From NCBI RefSeq assembly GCF_000384235.1, contig NZ_KB913033.1, forward strand, positions 1,557,164 through 1,621,163: a stretch of DNA of 64,000 nt, in the 5' to 3' direction. The notes under the pieces are model-generated. The model searched no databases. It was not told the origin of the DNA and saw only the letters and a list, made by a program, of their open reading frames with translations. Positions within the stretch are counted from its first letter, which is position 1. Every line of letters begins with the position of its first letter. This stretch comes from Hydrogenovibrio halophilus DSM 15072. GTDB lineage: Bacteria; Pseudomonadota; Gammaproteobacteria; Thiomicrospirales; Thiomicrospiraceae. A program made the position numbers and the translations under genes. This document shows positions 1 to 10,200 of the stretch, one piece after another.

Positions 1-189
1 CCACAGGCCGACTGGCTGTTGATTCAAGGTGGTCGGGATGAGGTGGTGGAGCCCAAAGAGGTTTTGGATTGGGCCCTGACGCGCGAAACGGTGCCGGATC
101 TACTCTGGCGGGCGCAGGCCGGTCATTTTTTTCATCGCCAGCTGGTGTGGCTCAAACAGATTCTGCTGGGGCACTATGGCCAGCCCTGA
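1..189 (+). CDS. alpha/beta hydrolase, C-terminal fragment
   Basis: The window opens inside this gene, and only the last 62 codons and the TGA at 187-189 are present. The readable end contains WLLIQGGRDEVVEP, which matches the strand-turn carrying the acidic member of the catalytic triad in alpha/beta hydrolases. A later HFFHRQL matches the usual site of the catalytic histidine. This pairing (GxxDEVV followed by HFFH near the C-terminus) is typical of the COG2945-type alpha/beta hydrolases. Substrate cannot be told. The nucleophile region lies upstream of the window. It is followed by about 165 bases before the efflux operon and probably belongs to a separate transcription unit. Confidence 0.7.
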   Translation, partial: PQADWLLIQGGRDEVVEPKEVLDWALTRETVPDLLWRAQAGHFFHRQLVWLKQILLGHYGQP

Positions 190-212
190 TTTTATATGGC
201 CAGTGACTGGTA

Positions 213-260
213 TATTAGAAAAAACTTATTTATAATTCCGCTCTATTAGAAAATGCTTAT
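213..260 (+). promoter_or_regulatory. two direct 17-bp repeats flanking a TATAAT box
   Basis: TATTAGAAAAAACTTAT (213-229) and TATTAGAAAATGCTTAT (244-260) match at 15 of 17 positions and are 31 bp apart, about three helical turns. A perfect TATAAT lies between them at 231-236. No convincing -35 is visible. The arrangement looks like a double operator over the promoter of the efflux operon that starts at 355, but no regulator gene lies next to it in the window. Confidence 0.4.
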
Positions 261-354
261 ATGCTAATGTGTTTGTCATTTCCGGATCGGATCAACTAAT
301 GTTTCTGTTATGTGTGATTGGAAATGTGGCGAACCAGGCAAAAAGGACAGGGTC

Positions 355-1791
355 ATGACAGCACCGATTGGATTACATCGATATATGCGCCGTTTGTCAC
401 CGCTGGCAATGGCGTTGGGATTGCTGGGCACACAGAGTATTGCCTCTGCCAGCGCGGTCACACTGGATTTCAAAGCTTGTGTGGAAACCGCACTGGGTCA
501 GAATCCGGAGATGACGGTCAGTGAACAGCGAATTGTCCAGGCCGAAGCCGCTCTGTCGGAAGCCGAAGCCAGCCGCATGCCCCAGATCACCGCGTCGCTG
601 ACCGGTACCCGTTCCAATGATGCGATGAATGTGTTTGGGATGAAACTGGGGCAGCGTCAGGCGACCTTTGGTGATTTTGGTTTTGCTGACATTGGTAAAA
701 CAGGCTTTGGTGATCCCAGCGCCACATCTACTAATTTTGGTGTTGAACCTCGTGATCTCAACCATCCCGGCGCGCATAATAATTTCAACAGCCGTCTGGA
801 AGTCAAGGTGCCGGTCTGGAACGGCGGTCGGATCGGCAGCTACGAAGATCAGGCTCAGGCGATGATTGCGGCGGCGCGTCAGGGCGATGAAGCCACTCAG
901 CAGTACCTGACTTTTAATGTGTATCAGGCTTATGAGGGCGTTCACACAGCGCGGGCGTTTATTGAGGTGGCGCAACAGGCGGTGGAAGCGGCTCAGGCTT
1001 ATGTCGAAACCACGGAAAACCTGGTGGCACAAGGCGTGGTGGTGCGTTCGGAACTGCTGAGTGCCAATGTGCATCTGTCGGAAGCGCAGACCCAATACGA
1101 GCAAGCCCTGATGGAAGAGCAGATCGCTTTGGACAACTTGAAAATGTTGATGGCCATGGACGAAGACGCCGAAATTGAAATCGGGGCGCGTCAGGACATT
1201 ACCCTGCCCGAACATACGGCGGCTTCAATGAGTCAGGAAGCCATCAGCGTCAATCCGCAACTGGAAGCGTTGCGTGCGCAGACCAAAGCCAAACAGGCCG
1301 CCATTGCAGCCAGTAAGGCCGACAAGTATCCCAGTTTCAATCTGATGGCTCGCGGCGATGCCAACGATGAAAATCTGGGCTTTGACAGCACCTCCTATAC
1401 CATTGCCGGAGTTTTTTCCTGGAAATTGACCGATTTTGGGGTCACCAATAATCGCATCAGTCGGGCACGGGCAGAAGCGTCCGAGGCCAAGGCATCGCTG
1501 CAGTCCAAAATGAACCAGACCCGTCTGGCGGTCAAAAAAGCCTGGCGTATGTTGCAGGTCGCAGAAAAGCGCGTGGTCTCCAATGAATTAGCCGTGGCCC
1601 AGGCCGAAGAAGCGCAACGACTGATCATGAAACGCTATAAGGGTGGCATTGCCACCATGACCGAGGTGCTGGCCAATCAGGCCCAGTTGGATAAGGCCCG
1701 TGCGGATCTGGTCAAATCCCAATACGAAAAAAACATTCAAAAGGCGACACTGCGATTGGAAACCGGGGCCATGACACTGGCCCGGATGTGA
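355..1791 (+). CDS. TolC-family outer-membrane efflux channel
   Basis: Outer-membrane channel of a tripartite efflux pump, 478 residues. The N-terminus has a signal peptide (basic start, hydrophobic LAMALGLLG, then a likely cut after SIASASA near residue 32). The mature protein shows two long helical OEP-type repeats rich in Ala, Gln and Glu, such as EAALSEAEASR and later QAEEAQRLIMKRYKGG. YKGGIATMTEVLANQ is typical of the second repeat in this family. The ATG at 355 is chosen over an in-frame ATG at 310 because AAGGA sits 7-8 bases before it and it gives a normal signal peptide. The adaptor and permease follow on the same strand. Confidence 0.88.
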   Translation: MTAPIGLHRYMRRLSPLAMALGLLGTQSIASASAVTLDFKACVETALGQNPEMTVSEQRIVQAEAALSEAEASRMPQITASLTGTRSNDAMNVFGMKLGQRQATFGDFGFADIGKTGFGDPSATSTNFGVEPRDLNHPGAHNNFNSRLEVKVPVWNGGRIGSYEDQAQAMIAAARQGDEATQQYLTFNVYQAYEGVHTARAFIEVAQQAVEAAQAYVETTENLVAQGVVVRSELLSANVHLSEAQTQYEQALMEEQIALDNLKMLMAMDEDAEIEIGARQDITLPEHTAASMSQEAISVNPQLEALRAQTKAKQAAIAASKADKYPSFNLMARGDANDENLGFDSTSYTIAGVFSWKLTDFGVTNNRISRARAEASEAKASLQSKMNQTRLAVKKAWRMLQVAEKRVVSNELAVAQAEEAQRLIMKRYKGGIATMTEVLANQAQLDKARADLVKSQYEKNIQKATLRLETGAMTLARM

Positions 1792-1845
1792 CATACCCCG
1801 CAGACCCAACCCCATTAATTTAACGGAACAAATCAGGTGAGTCGG

Positions 1846-2949
1846 ATGAAAACCCATGCTTATTCTTTGAAAACCCCTTTGCTGGTTGCATTATTGACAC
1901 TGGGACTGGCAGGTTGCGGCGGTGAATCAGCCTCTGAGACCGCAAACGAAACCGTTCAGACCATTCAGGCGCCCGTGGCCACGGTGAAACTGGGTTCGAT
2001 TCCTTTGCAGTCGGTGGTGCCTGGGTCGGTGGTGCCGGACCAGAAAGGTCGGATATCTTCCCGTTTGATGGGCTACATCAAGGATTTGGAAGTGAAGGTC
2101 GGAGATCGTGTTGATGCCGGGGATCTGTTGTTCTCGATTGATTCCAATGACGTGAGTGCACAGATTACTCAGGCCGAGTCCGGTTATCAGCAGGCTCAGG
2201 CCGCATTGGAAGACGCCAAACTGGATTACGACCGCTTCAAGAAACTGTATGCTCAGGATTCCGTGTCCAAGCAGCAGTTTGACAAAATCAGTCTGCAGTA
2301 TCGGGTGGCACAGGAAAATCTGGCTGCGGCCCGTTCGGCCTACAATCAGGCGCAATCTCAGTTGAATTACGTTAATGTCAAAGCTCCGTTTGATGGGGTT
2401 GTGGTTGAAAAAATGGCCGTGGCGGGAGATATGGCGGCTCCGGGCAACCCGGTGTTGGTGCTGGAAAACCTTCAGTCGCTGAGTGTGCAGACTCAGGTGT
2501 CGGAGGATATTTTTGCGGTTCTGAGACAGGGGGACAAGGCGGAAATCAAGCTGGATGGTAAGGTCTCGCCTTTTTACGGTGAAGTCTACACCCTGGTGAG
2601 TGCGGCCGACCCCAGAACGCGTACCCACACGGTGAAGTTGAGCCTGCCGAAGAACATCGGCACCGTCAACAGCGGCACCTTCGCCCGGGTCGGTTTCACC
2701 CACGGTGATCGTCAGGCGATTATGGTGCCCCAGACCGCAGTGGTCAATCGCTCCGGGATCGAAGGGGTGTTTGTGGTATCTGAAGGCAAGGCCCGTTTTC
2801 ACATGGTACGTCTCGGTGAAGAGATTGACGACAAGGTGGAAATCAAAGCCGGCCTGCAATTGGGCGATACCATCGTGGTGGACGACAATATGAGCATTCT
2901 CAATGGTGATCGCATTCAAACCGGTGCCGCACAAGGCGAGGGGGCGTAA
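1846..2949 (+). CDS. RND efflux periplasmic adaptor lipoprotein (HlyD/AcrA family)
   Basis: Membrane-fusion protein linking the inner-membrane permease to the TolC-type channel. The N-terminus is a lipoprotein signal with lipobox LAGC (Cys at about residue 24), so it should be anchored by lipid. It then shows a split lipoyl/barrel-sandwich domain (ISSRLMGYIKDLEVKVGDRV and VKAPFDGVVVEKMAVAGDM) around a coiled-coil hairpin (GYQQAQAALEDAKLDYDRF), followed by beta-barrel and membrane-proximal domains. About 367 residues is usual for the family. ATG 1846, preceded by AGGTGAG, is preferred over GTG 1837. The stop codon TAA directly precedes the permease ATG, so translation is probably coupled. Confidence 0.9.
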   Translation: MKTHAYSLKTPLLVALLTLGLAGCGGESASETANETVQTIQAPVATVKLGSIPLQSVVPGSVVPDQKGRISSRLMGYIKDLEVKVGDRVDAGDLLFSIDSNDVSAQITQAESGYQQAQAALEDAKLDYDRFKKLYAQDSVSKQQFDKISLQYRVAQENLAAARSAYNQAQSQLNYVNVKAPFDGVVVEKMAVAGDMAAPGNPVLVLENLQSLSVQTQVSEDIFAVLRQGDKAEIKLDGKVSPFYGEVYTLVSAADPRTRTHTVKLSLPKNIGTVNSGTFARVGFTHGDRQAIMVPQTAVVNRSGIEGVFVVSEGKARFHMVRLGEEIDDKVEIKAGLQLGDTIVVDDNMSILNGDRIQTGAAQGEGA

Positions 2950-5900
2950 ATGACGTCGGAAAAGCTTAATTCAGCCGGGAAACTGGCCAAAGCCTTTATT
3001 CATTCCAAAATCACCATGATGATCATGATCGCCGTGACGCTGGCCGGTGTGCTGGCGCTGATGGTGACCCCGCGCGAATACAATCCACAGATCGTGGTGC
3101 CAGCGGCCAATATTATGGTGCCCAAGGCGGGTGCCAGTCCGGAAGAAGTCCAGAACATGGTGGTCAAGCCTCTGGAAAGCATTATGAATTCCGTGTCCGG
3201 GGTCAAGCACACCTTTGGTTATGCCAGTAACGACTTTGGCGTGGTCACGGTTCAGTTTGATGTTGGCGAAAATCAGGAAGACAGCCTGGTCAAACTCTAC
3301 AACCAGCTGATGCAGAACATGGACCGGATGCCACCGGATACCCAGGATCCCATTGTCAAACCGGTGAATGTGGACGATGTGCCGATTATGACGCTGGCGC
3401 TGACTTCCACCGAACTGTCCGGGTTTGACCTGCGTGACGTGTCGCTCAAGGTGGTGGAAGAAATTCGAAAGGTACCGGGAGTCAGTTTTACCGAGGTGAC
3501 CGGAGGAAAGCAGCGTGCTGTCAATGTGTGGCTGGATGCGCGCAAAATTTCTTCCGTGGGTCTGTCGCTGCAAACCATCAGCGACATGCTCAAGGGGAAC
3601 AATGTCTCGTTGCCGGCTGGCAGCCTTGTGGAGCAAAACAAGCAGTATCCGGTGCGCTTGAACGGGTATCTTGGCAACGCCGAGGAAGTGGGTGAAATCA
3701 TCATTGCGACCAATCAGGGGCGGCCGATTTACCTGAAAGACATCGCCCGGATTGAAGACGGGCCGATGGAAGAAGATGTGAGCACTCGCATTGGCTTCGG
3801 CGCGGCCTCAGGCCAGAGCATTCGCGGTGAACAGCCAGCGGTGACCATTTCTCTGGCCAAAAAACCCGGAACCAATGCGGTGACCGTGGCCAATGCGGTG
3901 CTGGACAAGATGGAAGGGCTCAAAAAGAGCGTGATCCCGGCCGATGTGGACGTGGTGGTCACGCGCGATGACGGCAAAAAAGCCAACGCCGCAGTCAATG
4001 TGCTGATGGAGCATCTGGGCATCGCCGTGGGCTCGGTGATTGTGATTCTGGTACTGTTTCTGGGGTGGCGTGAAGCCGGCATTGTGACCGTCACGGTGCC
4101 GTTGATTCTGTTTGTGGTGCTGTTTGTGGGGTATCTGTCCGGACAGAGCATCAACCGGATCACGCTGTTTGCCCTGATTCTGTCACTGGGGTTGTTGGTG
4201 GATGCCGCGATTGTGGTGATAGAGAACATACACAGGCACATTCATGACGGCTTTGACCCCAAAAACTTTGATGAGGTGCTGATCAAGGCCACCAATGAAA
4301 TCGGCAATCCGACCAACGTGGCGACGTTTGCGGTCATTTTGGCGTTCATTCCGATGCTGTTTGTCACCGGGATGATGGGGCCGTTTATGGCTCCGATTCC
4401 GTTTAATGTGCCGGTGGCGATGATTGCCTCTCTGTTGATTGCGTACATTCTGGTGCCGTATCTGTCTTATCGTCTGCTGGGCAAAAAGGCGATCGCAGAA
4501 ATGCAGGAACGCGAAAGCCTGGAAACGCATCAGGTGACCAAGCCGGACTGGATGCAGAAGCTGTATGAAAAATCGATTGTTCCGATGCTGGAAAGCCGGA
4601 CCAAACGCAATGTGTTTCTGTTTGTGGTTTTGGTTGCGCTGTTTGCGGCGATGGTGCAACCGGCATTGCAGTTCATGCGCGACGATGGCATGAACAACCC
4701 GCTGCACCCGGCCGGGGTGGAAGTGAAGATGTTGCCGTATGACAACACCGGAAGCTTCCTGGTGCAGGTTGATATGCCGGAAGGCACGGCAATGGAAACC
4801 ACCGACATTGTGGTGCGTCGGGTCAATGAAGTCATTGCCGACCTGCCGCATGTGACCGATTACAGTGTCTTTCTGGGCAAACCGGCACCGATCGATTTTG
4901 CGGCATTGGTGCGGGGCGATTTGATCAAGGAAGGGGTGAATTTTGCCCAGATCCGGGTCAATCTGACCGACAAGCACGACCGGGATCTGTCGTCGCACGA
5001 ACTGGTGCAAATGCTGGACGAACGTCTGACGTCGGTGAAAAAGGTGTTCCCCGGGGCCAATGTCAAACTGTATGAAACCCCGCCGGGGCCGCCAGTGACC
5101 ACGCAGATTCTGGCCGAACTCTATGGGCCGGATTACGACAAGTTGCGTGAGGCGGCGTTGGAAATCACCGACAAGATGCACAATGTGTACGGGCTGACCA
5201 ACATTGATAACAGTGTCACCGCCGACAGTGTGAGTTATCAGATCAATATCGACCGGACCCAGGCCAACTTGCTGGGCGTGGTGCCGGCCGAAGTGGCCAA
5301 GATGTTGCGCGATTACATCAACGGCTATGAACTGGGCTACATGCACCTGGACAATGTGCGGGAACCGGTCAATATTGTGGTGCGTTTACCGCGTTCGGAA
5401 CGGACAGTGCCCGAGCAGCTGATGACGCTGAATGTGCAGTCACGTTCCGGGGCCTCGGTGCCGGTGGCGTCGTTTGCCGACATCAAGGAAGTCGCCAAGG
5501 CCAAGCCGATGATTGGGCGCGATCAGCACCAGATGGTGATGGTCGGCGGTGAGCTGTTGCGCTCCAGCCCGGTGTATGCGGTGTTGACGCTGGATGGCAT
5601 GCTCGACGGTGTGAAGCTGCCCGAATCCGAGGTGACCTTTCACACCGCCAACCTTGGCTTCGTCGAAGCCGAACCTCAGGACGTGATGGAATACTCACTG
5701 CTGTGGGGCGGCGAAATGCGCCTGACGCTGGACGTGTTCCGGGATATGGGCAGTGCGTTCATTGTCGCCATCATCTTTATCTATCTGGTGCTGGTGGGCT
5801 ATTACCGCTCCTTTATGATGCCGTTGATAGTGATGGGGGCGATTCCGCTGACCATGATCGGGGTCTTCCCCGGTCACTGGCTGATGGGGCAGGCCTTTAC

Positions 5901-6255
5901 TGCGACCTCCATGATCGGGGTGATTGCCTTGGCGGGGATCGTGGTGCGGAATTCCCTGTTGTTGATTGACTTTATTCTGGAGTACCGCGCTGAAGGCCGA
6001 ACACTGAAAGATTCCGTGATCGAGGCAGGCAAGGTCCGTTTCCGGCCGATCCTGCTGACGGCGCTAGCGATCATGTTCGGTTCCATGATCATGATCACCG
6101 ATCCGGTGTTCGGTGGCCTGGCCATTTCCCTGATCTTCGGGACTCTGTCGTCCACGGTGCTGACGTTGCTGGTGATTCCATTGCTCTACTTTATCTGGCA
6201 ATGGCACAGTGGGGTCAAATACACCGAAGGCGGGCAGAGCAAGCCGACTGCCTAG
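2950..6255 (+). CDS. RND efflux permease (AcrB/MexF superfamily)
   Basis: Inner-membrane proton-driven exporter of 1101 residues, slightly longer than AcrB. It has a first membrane helix near residues 22-40, a large periplasmic domain starting with GASPEEVQNMVVKPLE, a block of helices including GLLVDAAIVVIENIHRH (the conserved acidic proton-relay helix), a second periplasmic domain, and a final helix bundle with GIVVRNSLLLIDFI. It completes the three-gene operon. The substrate class cannot be read from sequence. The lack of the CusA-type Met triplets argues mildly against a Cu/Ag pump. A strong terminator follows at 6304-6338. Confidence 0.92.
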   Translation: MTSEKLNSAGKLAKAFIHSKITMMIMIAVTLAGVLALMVTPREYNPQIVVPAANIMVPKAGASPEEVQNMVVKPLESIMNSVSGVKHTFGYASNDFGVVTVQFDVGENQEDSLVKLYNQLMQNMDRMPPDTQDPIVKPVNVDDVPIMTLALTSTELSGFDLRDVSLKVVEEIRKVPGVSFTEVTGGKQRAVNVWLDARKISSVGLSLQTISDMLKGNNVSLPAGSLVEQNKQYPVRLNGYLGNAEEVGEIIIATNQGRPIYLKDIARIEDGPMEEDVSTRIGFGAASGQSIRGEQPAVTISLAKKPGTNAVTVANAVLDKMEGLKKSVIPADVDVVVTRDDGKKANAAVNVLMEHLGIAVGSVIVILVLFLGWREAGIVTVTVPLILFVVLFVGYLSGQSINRITLFALILSLGLLVDAAIVVIENIHRHIHDGFDPKNFDEVLIKATNEIGNPTNVATFAVILAFIPMLFVTGMMGPFMAPIPFNVPVAMIASLLIAYILVPYLSYRLLGKKAIAEMQERESLETHQVTKPDWMQKLYEKSIVPMLESRTKRNVFLFVVLVALFAAMVQPALQFMRDDGMNNPLHPAGVEVKMLPYDNTGSFLVQVDMPEGTAMETTDIVVRRVNEVIADLPHVTDYSVFLGKPAPIDFAALVRGDLIKEGVNFAQIRVNLTDKHDRDLSSHELVQMLDERLTSVKKVFPGANVKLYETPPGPPVTTQILAELYGPDYDKLREAALEITDKMHNVYGLTNIDNSVTADSVSYQINIDRTQANLLGVVPAEVAKMLRDYINGYELGYMHLDNVREPVNIVVRLPRSERTVPEQLMTLNVQSRSGASVPVASFADIKEVAKAKPMIGRDQHQMVMVGGELLRSSPVYAVLTLDGMLDGVKLPESEVTFHTANLGFVEAEPQDVMEYSLLWGGEMRLTLDVFRDMGSAFIVAIIFIYLVLVGYYRSFMMPLIVMGAIPLTMIGVFPGHWLMGQAFTATSMIGVIALAGIVVRNSLLLIDFILEYRAEGRTLKDSVIEAGKVRFRPILLTALAIMFGSMIMITDPVFGGLAISLIFGTLSSTVLTLLVIPLLYFIWQWHSGVKYTEGGQSKPTA

Positions 6256-6303
6256 GACAGTTTGGAAAGGGCTTGAAAAAAGCCTGTTCCATCCGAAATA
6301 GGA

Positions 6304-6338
6304 AAGCCATGCTGCGTGAACGCAGCATGGCTTTTTTT
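6304..6338 (+). terminator. rho-independent terminator after efflux operon
   Basis: A 13-bp perfect stem (6304-6316 with 6321-6333) closes a TGAA tetraloop and runs into seven T. Confidence 0.9.
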
Positions 6339-6370
6339 GTGTCCGAAAATACGGTTTTTCTAAAAAACAC

Positions 6371-6545
6371 TGTCACCCTGAGCGAAGTCAGATGAAAACA
6401 GGTTGTCATGCTGAGCGCAGCCGAAGCATCTTTGTAAGGTAGTGCGAATCTTTGAAGATCCCTCCGCTTCGGTCGGGATGACATGGGGATGGTCGGGATG
6501 ACAGGAACGTGGTAGGAATCACAGGGCGCAGGTTAGGATGACAAG
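6371..6545. repeat. REP-like interspersed repeat cluster A
   Basis: Forward half-units TGTCACCCTGAGCGAAGT (6371-6388) and TGTCATGCTGAGCGCAGCC (6404-6422) face reverse half-units such as CTTCGGTCGGGATGACA (6467-6483), GGTCGGGATGACA (6491-6503) and GTTAGGATGACA (6532-6543). Forward and reverse units are imperfect reverse complements and can fold as hairpins. The same family recurs at 14164-14360. The core resembles short repeats seen between genes in many bacteria. Confidence 0.75.
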
Positions 6546-6574
6546 GAGGATGGGCGTGGTGACAGCCATTTTTC

Positions 6575-6586
6575 ACCAGGCCTGGT
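6575..6586. repeat. ACCAGGCCTGGT palindrome, copy 1 (intergenic)
   Basis: Exact 12-bp palindrome flanked by TTTTTC and TAAAAC. Apart from one mismatched pair the symmetry continues into a T-run and an A-run. It lies just after repeat cluster A. Confidence 0.9.
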
Positions 6587-6661
6587 TAAAACAGGCGCGC
6601 GCGGCTTTATGACAGGTGTGTTACACTTTGCGCAAAAAAAGCATGAAAAGAGGAGTGCTGC

Positions 6662-7141
6662 ATGATGCGCCAATGTCAGCCCTGTACCGCCTGCTGCGAC
6701 GGTTGGGTACAAATTACGGTCAAAGGCTGTGAGGCTTATCCCGGTCATCCCTGTCCCCACAGTACGGGTCAGGGCTGTGATGATTATGAAAACCGACCGG
6801 TGAATCCCTGTCGCAATTTTGATTGCGCCTGGGTTCAGACCGGCAGTCGTCTGCCCGATGATTTTCGTCCGGATGAGTGCGGGGCGCTGGTGATTGACCA
6901 CATTTTGACCTGGGAAGGTTTGGTGGTGGATCTGGCTGTGCCAGTAGGCCGGGAAATTCCTGAGGCAACCCTGCAATGGCTGATGCAAGCGGCCGAAAAG
7001 CACATGCGCCCGTTGATTTATCAGATGCAGGACCCGGAAGCCAAAGAGCTGGAGAAAAATCCGCTGACGCTGGCTTATGGCCCCCCGGCGTTTCAGCAAT
7101 GGGTGATGCAGCAGCAGGCTGCTGGTCGCAAACTCTGGTAA
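6662..7141 (+). CDS. small Cys-rich protein, YkgJ-like cluster
   Basis: A 159-residue soluble protein whose N-terminus is CQPCTACCDGW, the CxxCxxCC pattern of the putative zinc- or iron-chelating YkgJ family. Further Cys residues follow in CEAYPGHPCPH, GCDDY and PCRNFDCAW, giving about ten Cys in the first 65 residues. The second half has no Cys and is ordinary. The biochemical role of the family is not established, and metal binding is inferred from Cys spacing. AGGAG at 6651-6655 sets ATG 6662 (ATG 6665 also possible). It stands alone and ends at a bidirectional terminator shared with the chemoreceptor gene. Confidence 0.7.
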   Translation: MMRQCQPCTACCDGWVQITVKGCEAYPGHPCPHSTGQGCDDYENRPVNPCRNFDCAWVQTGSRLPDDFRPDECGALVIDHILTWEGLVVDLAVPVGREIPEATLQWLMQAAEKHMRPLIYQMQDPEAKELEKNPLTLAYGPPAFQQWVMQQQAAGRKLW

Positions 7142-7196
7142 CAACCCTGCGCGGGGTAAAAACGCGGGGAAATAGGCCCTTGCGTCAAAGTTCAAT

Positions 7197-7236
7197 AAAA
7201 AAGCCCGCTGACTCAGTTTGAGTCAGCGGGCTTTTT
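7197..7236. terminator. bidirectional terminator
   Basis: A 13-bp stem (7203-7215 with 7219-7231) has a 3-base loop, an A-run on the left and a T-run on the right. It can serve both convergent genes (6662 on + and 7261 on -). Confidence 0.9.
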
Positions 7237-7260
7237 ATTGGTCAGAAGGGCTGGGTGGTA

Positions 7261-10200
7261 TCAGAATTCGCTCCACTCGTCCTCGTCTTTGGTGTGTGCC
7301 GGTTGCGGTGGCGGCGGCGTTTGGGTGCCGGCATCACGGGCAGGTGCGGCTCGGTGCGTCGTGGCCTTATGTGCCTGACCAGACTGTTGAGACGGGCTCT
7401 GGGATGAACGCTGTGGTGTCGAACGTTGTTGGTTCGACCCGGTCGAAGTCGCTCTGCCGCTCTGTTTTTGTTCGGCCGGCTTGGATGACAGGGCCTTGCG
7501 TTCTTCAGAGCGTTTGGCCTGTTGGCGTTCCTCGTTCTGGTGTTTGCGCGCCACGGCTTCTTCTGCCTGAGTCAGGCCGCTGATGACTTTTTCGCTGGCT
7601 TCGTCCAGCTTGTCAAACTCGCGCTTCACTGTCTCAATGTCTTCGTTTTCATGCGCTTCCAGAATGCGTTTGATGGTGGCATGAAGTTCGGTATGCCATT
7701 TTTCCACTTCCTGCATTTCCGGCATGCGCATGTATTCCTGGCCTTCTTCACCGTACATCCACTGACCCAGTGCGCACTTGGTGTGGTCGGTGGCTGTCTC
7801 GCGGTTAAACTCAGCATCAATGCCTTCAACATACGCCAGAACCAGGCCTTTCCACTGACGGTGAGCGCGACGGGCGTGGGCGAAGACAAACTTGCCGGTC
7901 TGCATCGCCGTTTCAAAGCCAATCTGTCTCAGATCGATTTTGAAGGTGCCGATGACTTTTTGCACTTCTTCGGCCAGACGGCTCATGTCCGCCGTACGGT
8001 CCGCGGTTTTTTCCACCAGTGCCGAGTTTTGCTGGGTGACCTGGTCAATGCTGCTGATGGCGGTATTGACCTGTTCCACGCCTTTGGCCTGCTCGGCCGT
8101 GGTATCGGAAATTTCCTTGACGTAATTGCCGATTTTTTCAATCGAGCCGTTGATCAGCTCCAGCGCCTTGCCGGATTCGTCGGCCAGCTTGGCCCCTTCC
8201 TGGACTTTTTCCACGGTGTTGTCAATCAGGCCGCGGATGTCCTTGGCGGCATCGCTGGATTTGCCGGCCAGAGAGCGTACTTCGCCGGCGACGACCGCAA
8301 AGCCGCGTCCGTGTTCACCCGCTCGGGCCGCTTCCACCGCCGCATTCAGAGCCAGCAGATTGGTCTGGAAGGCAATGCTGTCAATCAACGACGTGATCTC
8401 GGAAATCTTGGTGCTGGCTTCGTTGATTTCATTAATGGATTCGATGGTGCGGTGGACCACTTTGTTGGCATCCTGCGCCTCTTTCAGCGACAGGGTGGCC
8501 GCTTCATTGGCGTCACTGGCGTTGTTGGCGGTTTGTTGAATGGTGGAGGTAATCTGCTCCATGCTCGCGGCCGTTTCCTGTAGGGACGCCGCCTGCTGCT
8601 GAGTGCGGGATGACAGATCAATCACATCAGTGGATATGTCCATGGTGCCATTGGCCAGACGGTTGACGGAGTAGGTGGTTTGCGCCATCAGGCTGCTGAC
8701 ATTGCTGACTGAGTTGTTGATGCCTTCGCGCAGAACCGCCAGGGTCCCGTCCGTCTCCATGTTGATGCGTTGCTTCAGGTCGCCACTGCCCTGAGCCACC
8801 ATTACCTTGGTGGCATTCTCAATGATGGCTTCCAGCGAATCCAACGATTCGTTGATGTTGTCTTTCAGCACCTGCATTTCGCCTTCGGCTTTGGCGGTGA
8901 TGCGTTTGCCGAAGAAGCCCTGGGCCACCTGGCTCATCAGTTCGTTGACTTCGTAGAACACGCCTTTGAGCACCGACATGGAGGCCTGGGCGTCATGCAG
9001 TGCGTTCTTGAATTCGCCCAGAGCCGTGCCGGAGGTCTGGTAGCTGAAGTTACCGGCATGGATTTCCTGCAACACATGGCGGATTTCGTCAAAAGTGCCG
9101 GAAAGCTGCTCTGAGGCGGAGTTCAGGTTCCGCTTAAGCACTTCAAAATCCCCGGTCATCGGAATGACTGTCGAGGTTTTGAGGCGGCCTTCAGAAATGT
9201 CTTTCATCATTCGCCCGGCTTCACCCATCGCAACCTGGGTCATCTGCATCTGGCCGTTGTAGGCTTCGGCCAACATGCCCATTTCATTGGGGATGCGCGC
9301 ATCCGCCCGTTCGCTCAGGTTGCCGGTGTCACGCGCGTGATCCATGGTTCTGGCAATGCGCTTGATTGGTTTGACCATGTTGCTGCGGATGATCAGCAAA
9401 AAGATCAGAATCAGCAGAATCATGGACACTGCGACTTTGATCACGGTGTCGACCGCGGCATCAAAGCTGTGGGCATTGAGAGTGTTGAGTTTCTGCAGGT
9501 TTTCATCCAACAGGTGATAACCGATCAGATCGTTGTTGGTGTCGGTGATCGGCAGGGCAACGATGAAACGGTCCTCTGTCACCAGATACCCTTGGTCGAT
9601 CAAGCGATTGATGTCCACGTTTTGAATGCGGGACACGGTTTCCGGGTTGAACAGTTCGGTGCTCGACAGGGTGTAAGGTCCGACTTTGGGATTGCCTTGC
9701 GCTTTTTGCGCAATGTCGAGCGCGTCATCGGTCAGGATCGATGCATAATGAATGTCGCGGTCCTTGAAACGATTGCGGAGGTTGTCAATGCCGGTGACGA
9801 CCTCGACCGAGCCCACAACCTCACCGTTATCAGAATGGTAAACGGGCGCCACACTGCGGATGGCAATGCCGGCGCGGCCAAGTTCCATGCCGCCGACGGT
9901 CTGCTTCTGTTCACGCACCTGATTGACGGTATAGCGGAAAGTGGAAATGTCGTCACCGGTTTTGTCGGTCCAGGAACGATAGAAAGAGTGCCCTCTGGCA
10001 TCGTGGACATGCACTTTGGGCTTGATGCCATGCGCGCTTTCCACGGTCTGGATCTTCTGATCCACGGTCTGTTTGGCCAGGTAGCCGTAGTCGGATTCCA
10101 GTGCGGCCTGAATGTCAGGATGGTTGGCAAACCCAAGCGCCATGCTGATGTCTCCGGCTCTGACATTGGCCACCAGCGCGTCCATGCGCTCATTGATCTG

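Larger units (their letters stand above)
6339..6661. other. intergenic region with a repeat cluster
   Basis: After the terminator this stretch carries a cluster of short inverted repeat units (6371-6545) and one copy of the ACCAGGCCTGGT palindrome (6575-6586). A possible promoter for the next gene follows around 6607-6640. No coding frame here has family features. Confidence 0.6.

Noticed and set aside
4183-5346. A 387-codon open frame antisense to the RND permease gene
   Set aside because: Rich in His, Arg and Gln with no recognisable domain; an effect of codon usage in the real gene.
6371-6545. CRISPR array or riboswitch
   Set aside because: The units alternate in orientation with no constant spacers; they form inverted pairs and recur at 14164-14360 as a dispersed family.
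7522-8583. A 353-codon open frame antisense to the chemoreceptor gene
   Set aside because: Hydrophobic Phe/Gly/Val composition is the reverse reading of the MA domain; no start signal.
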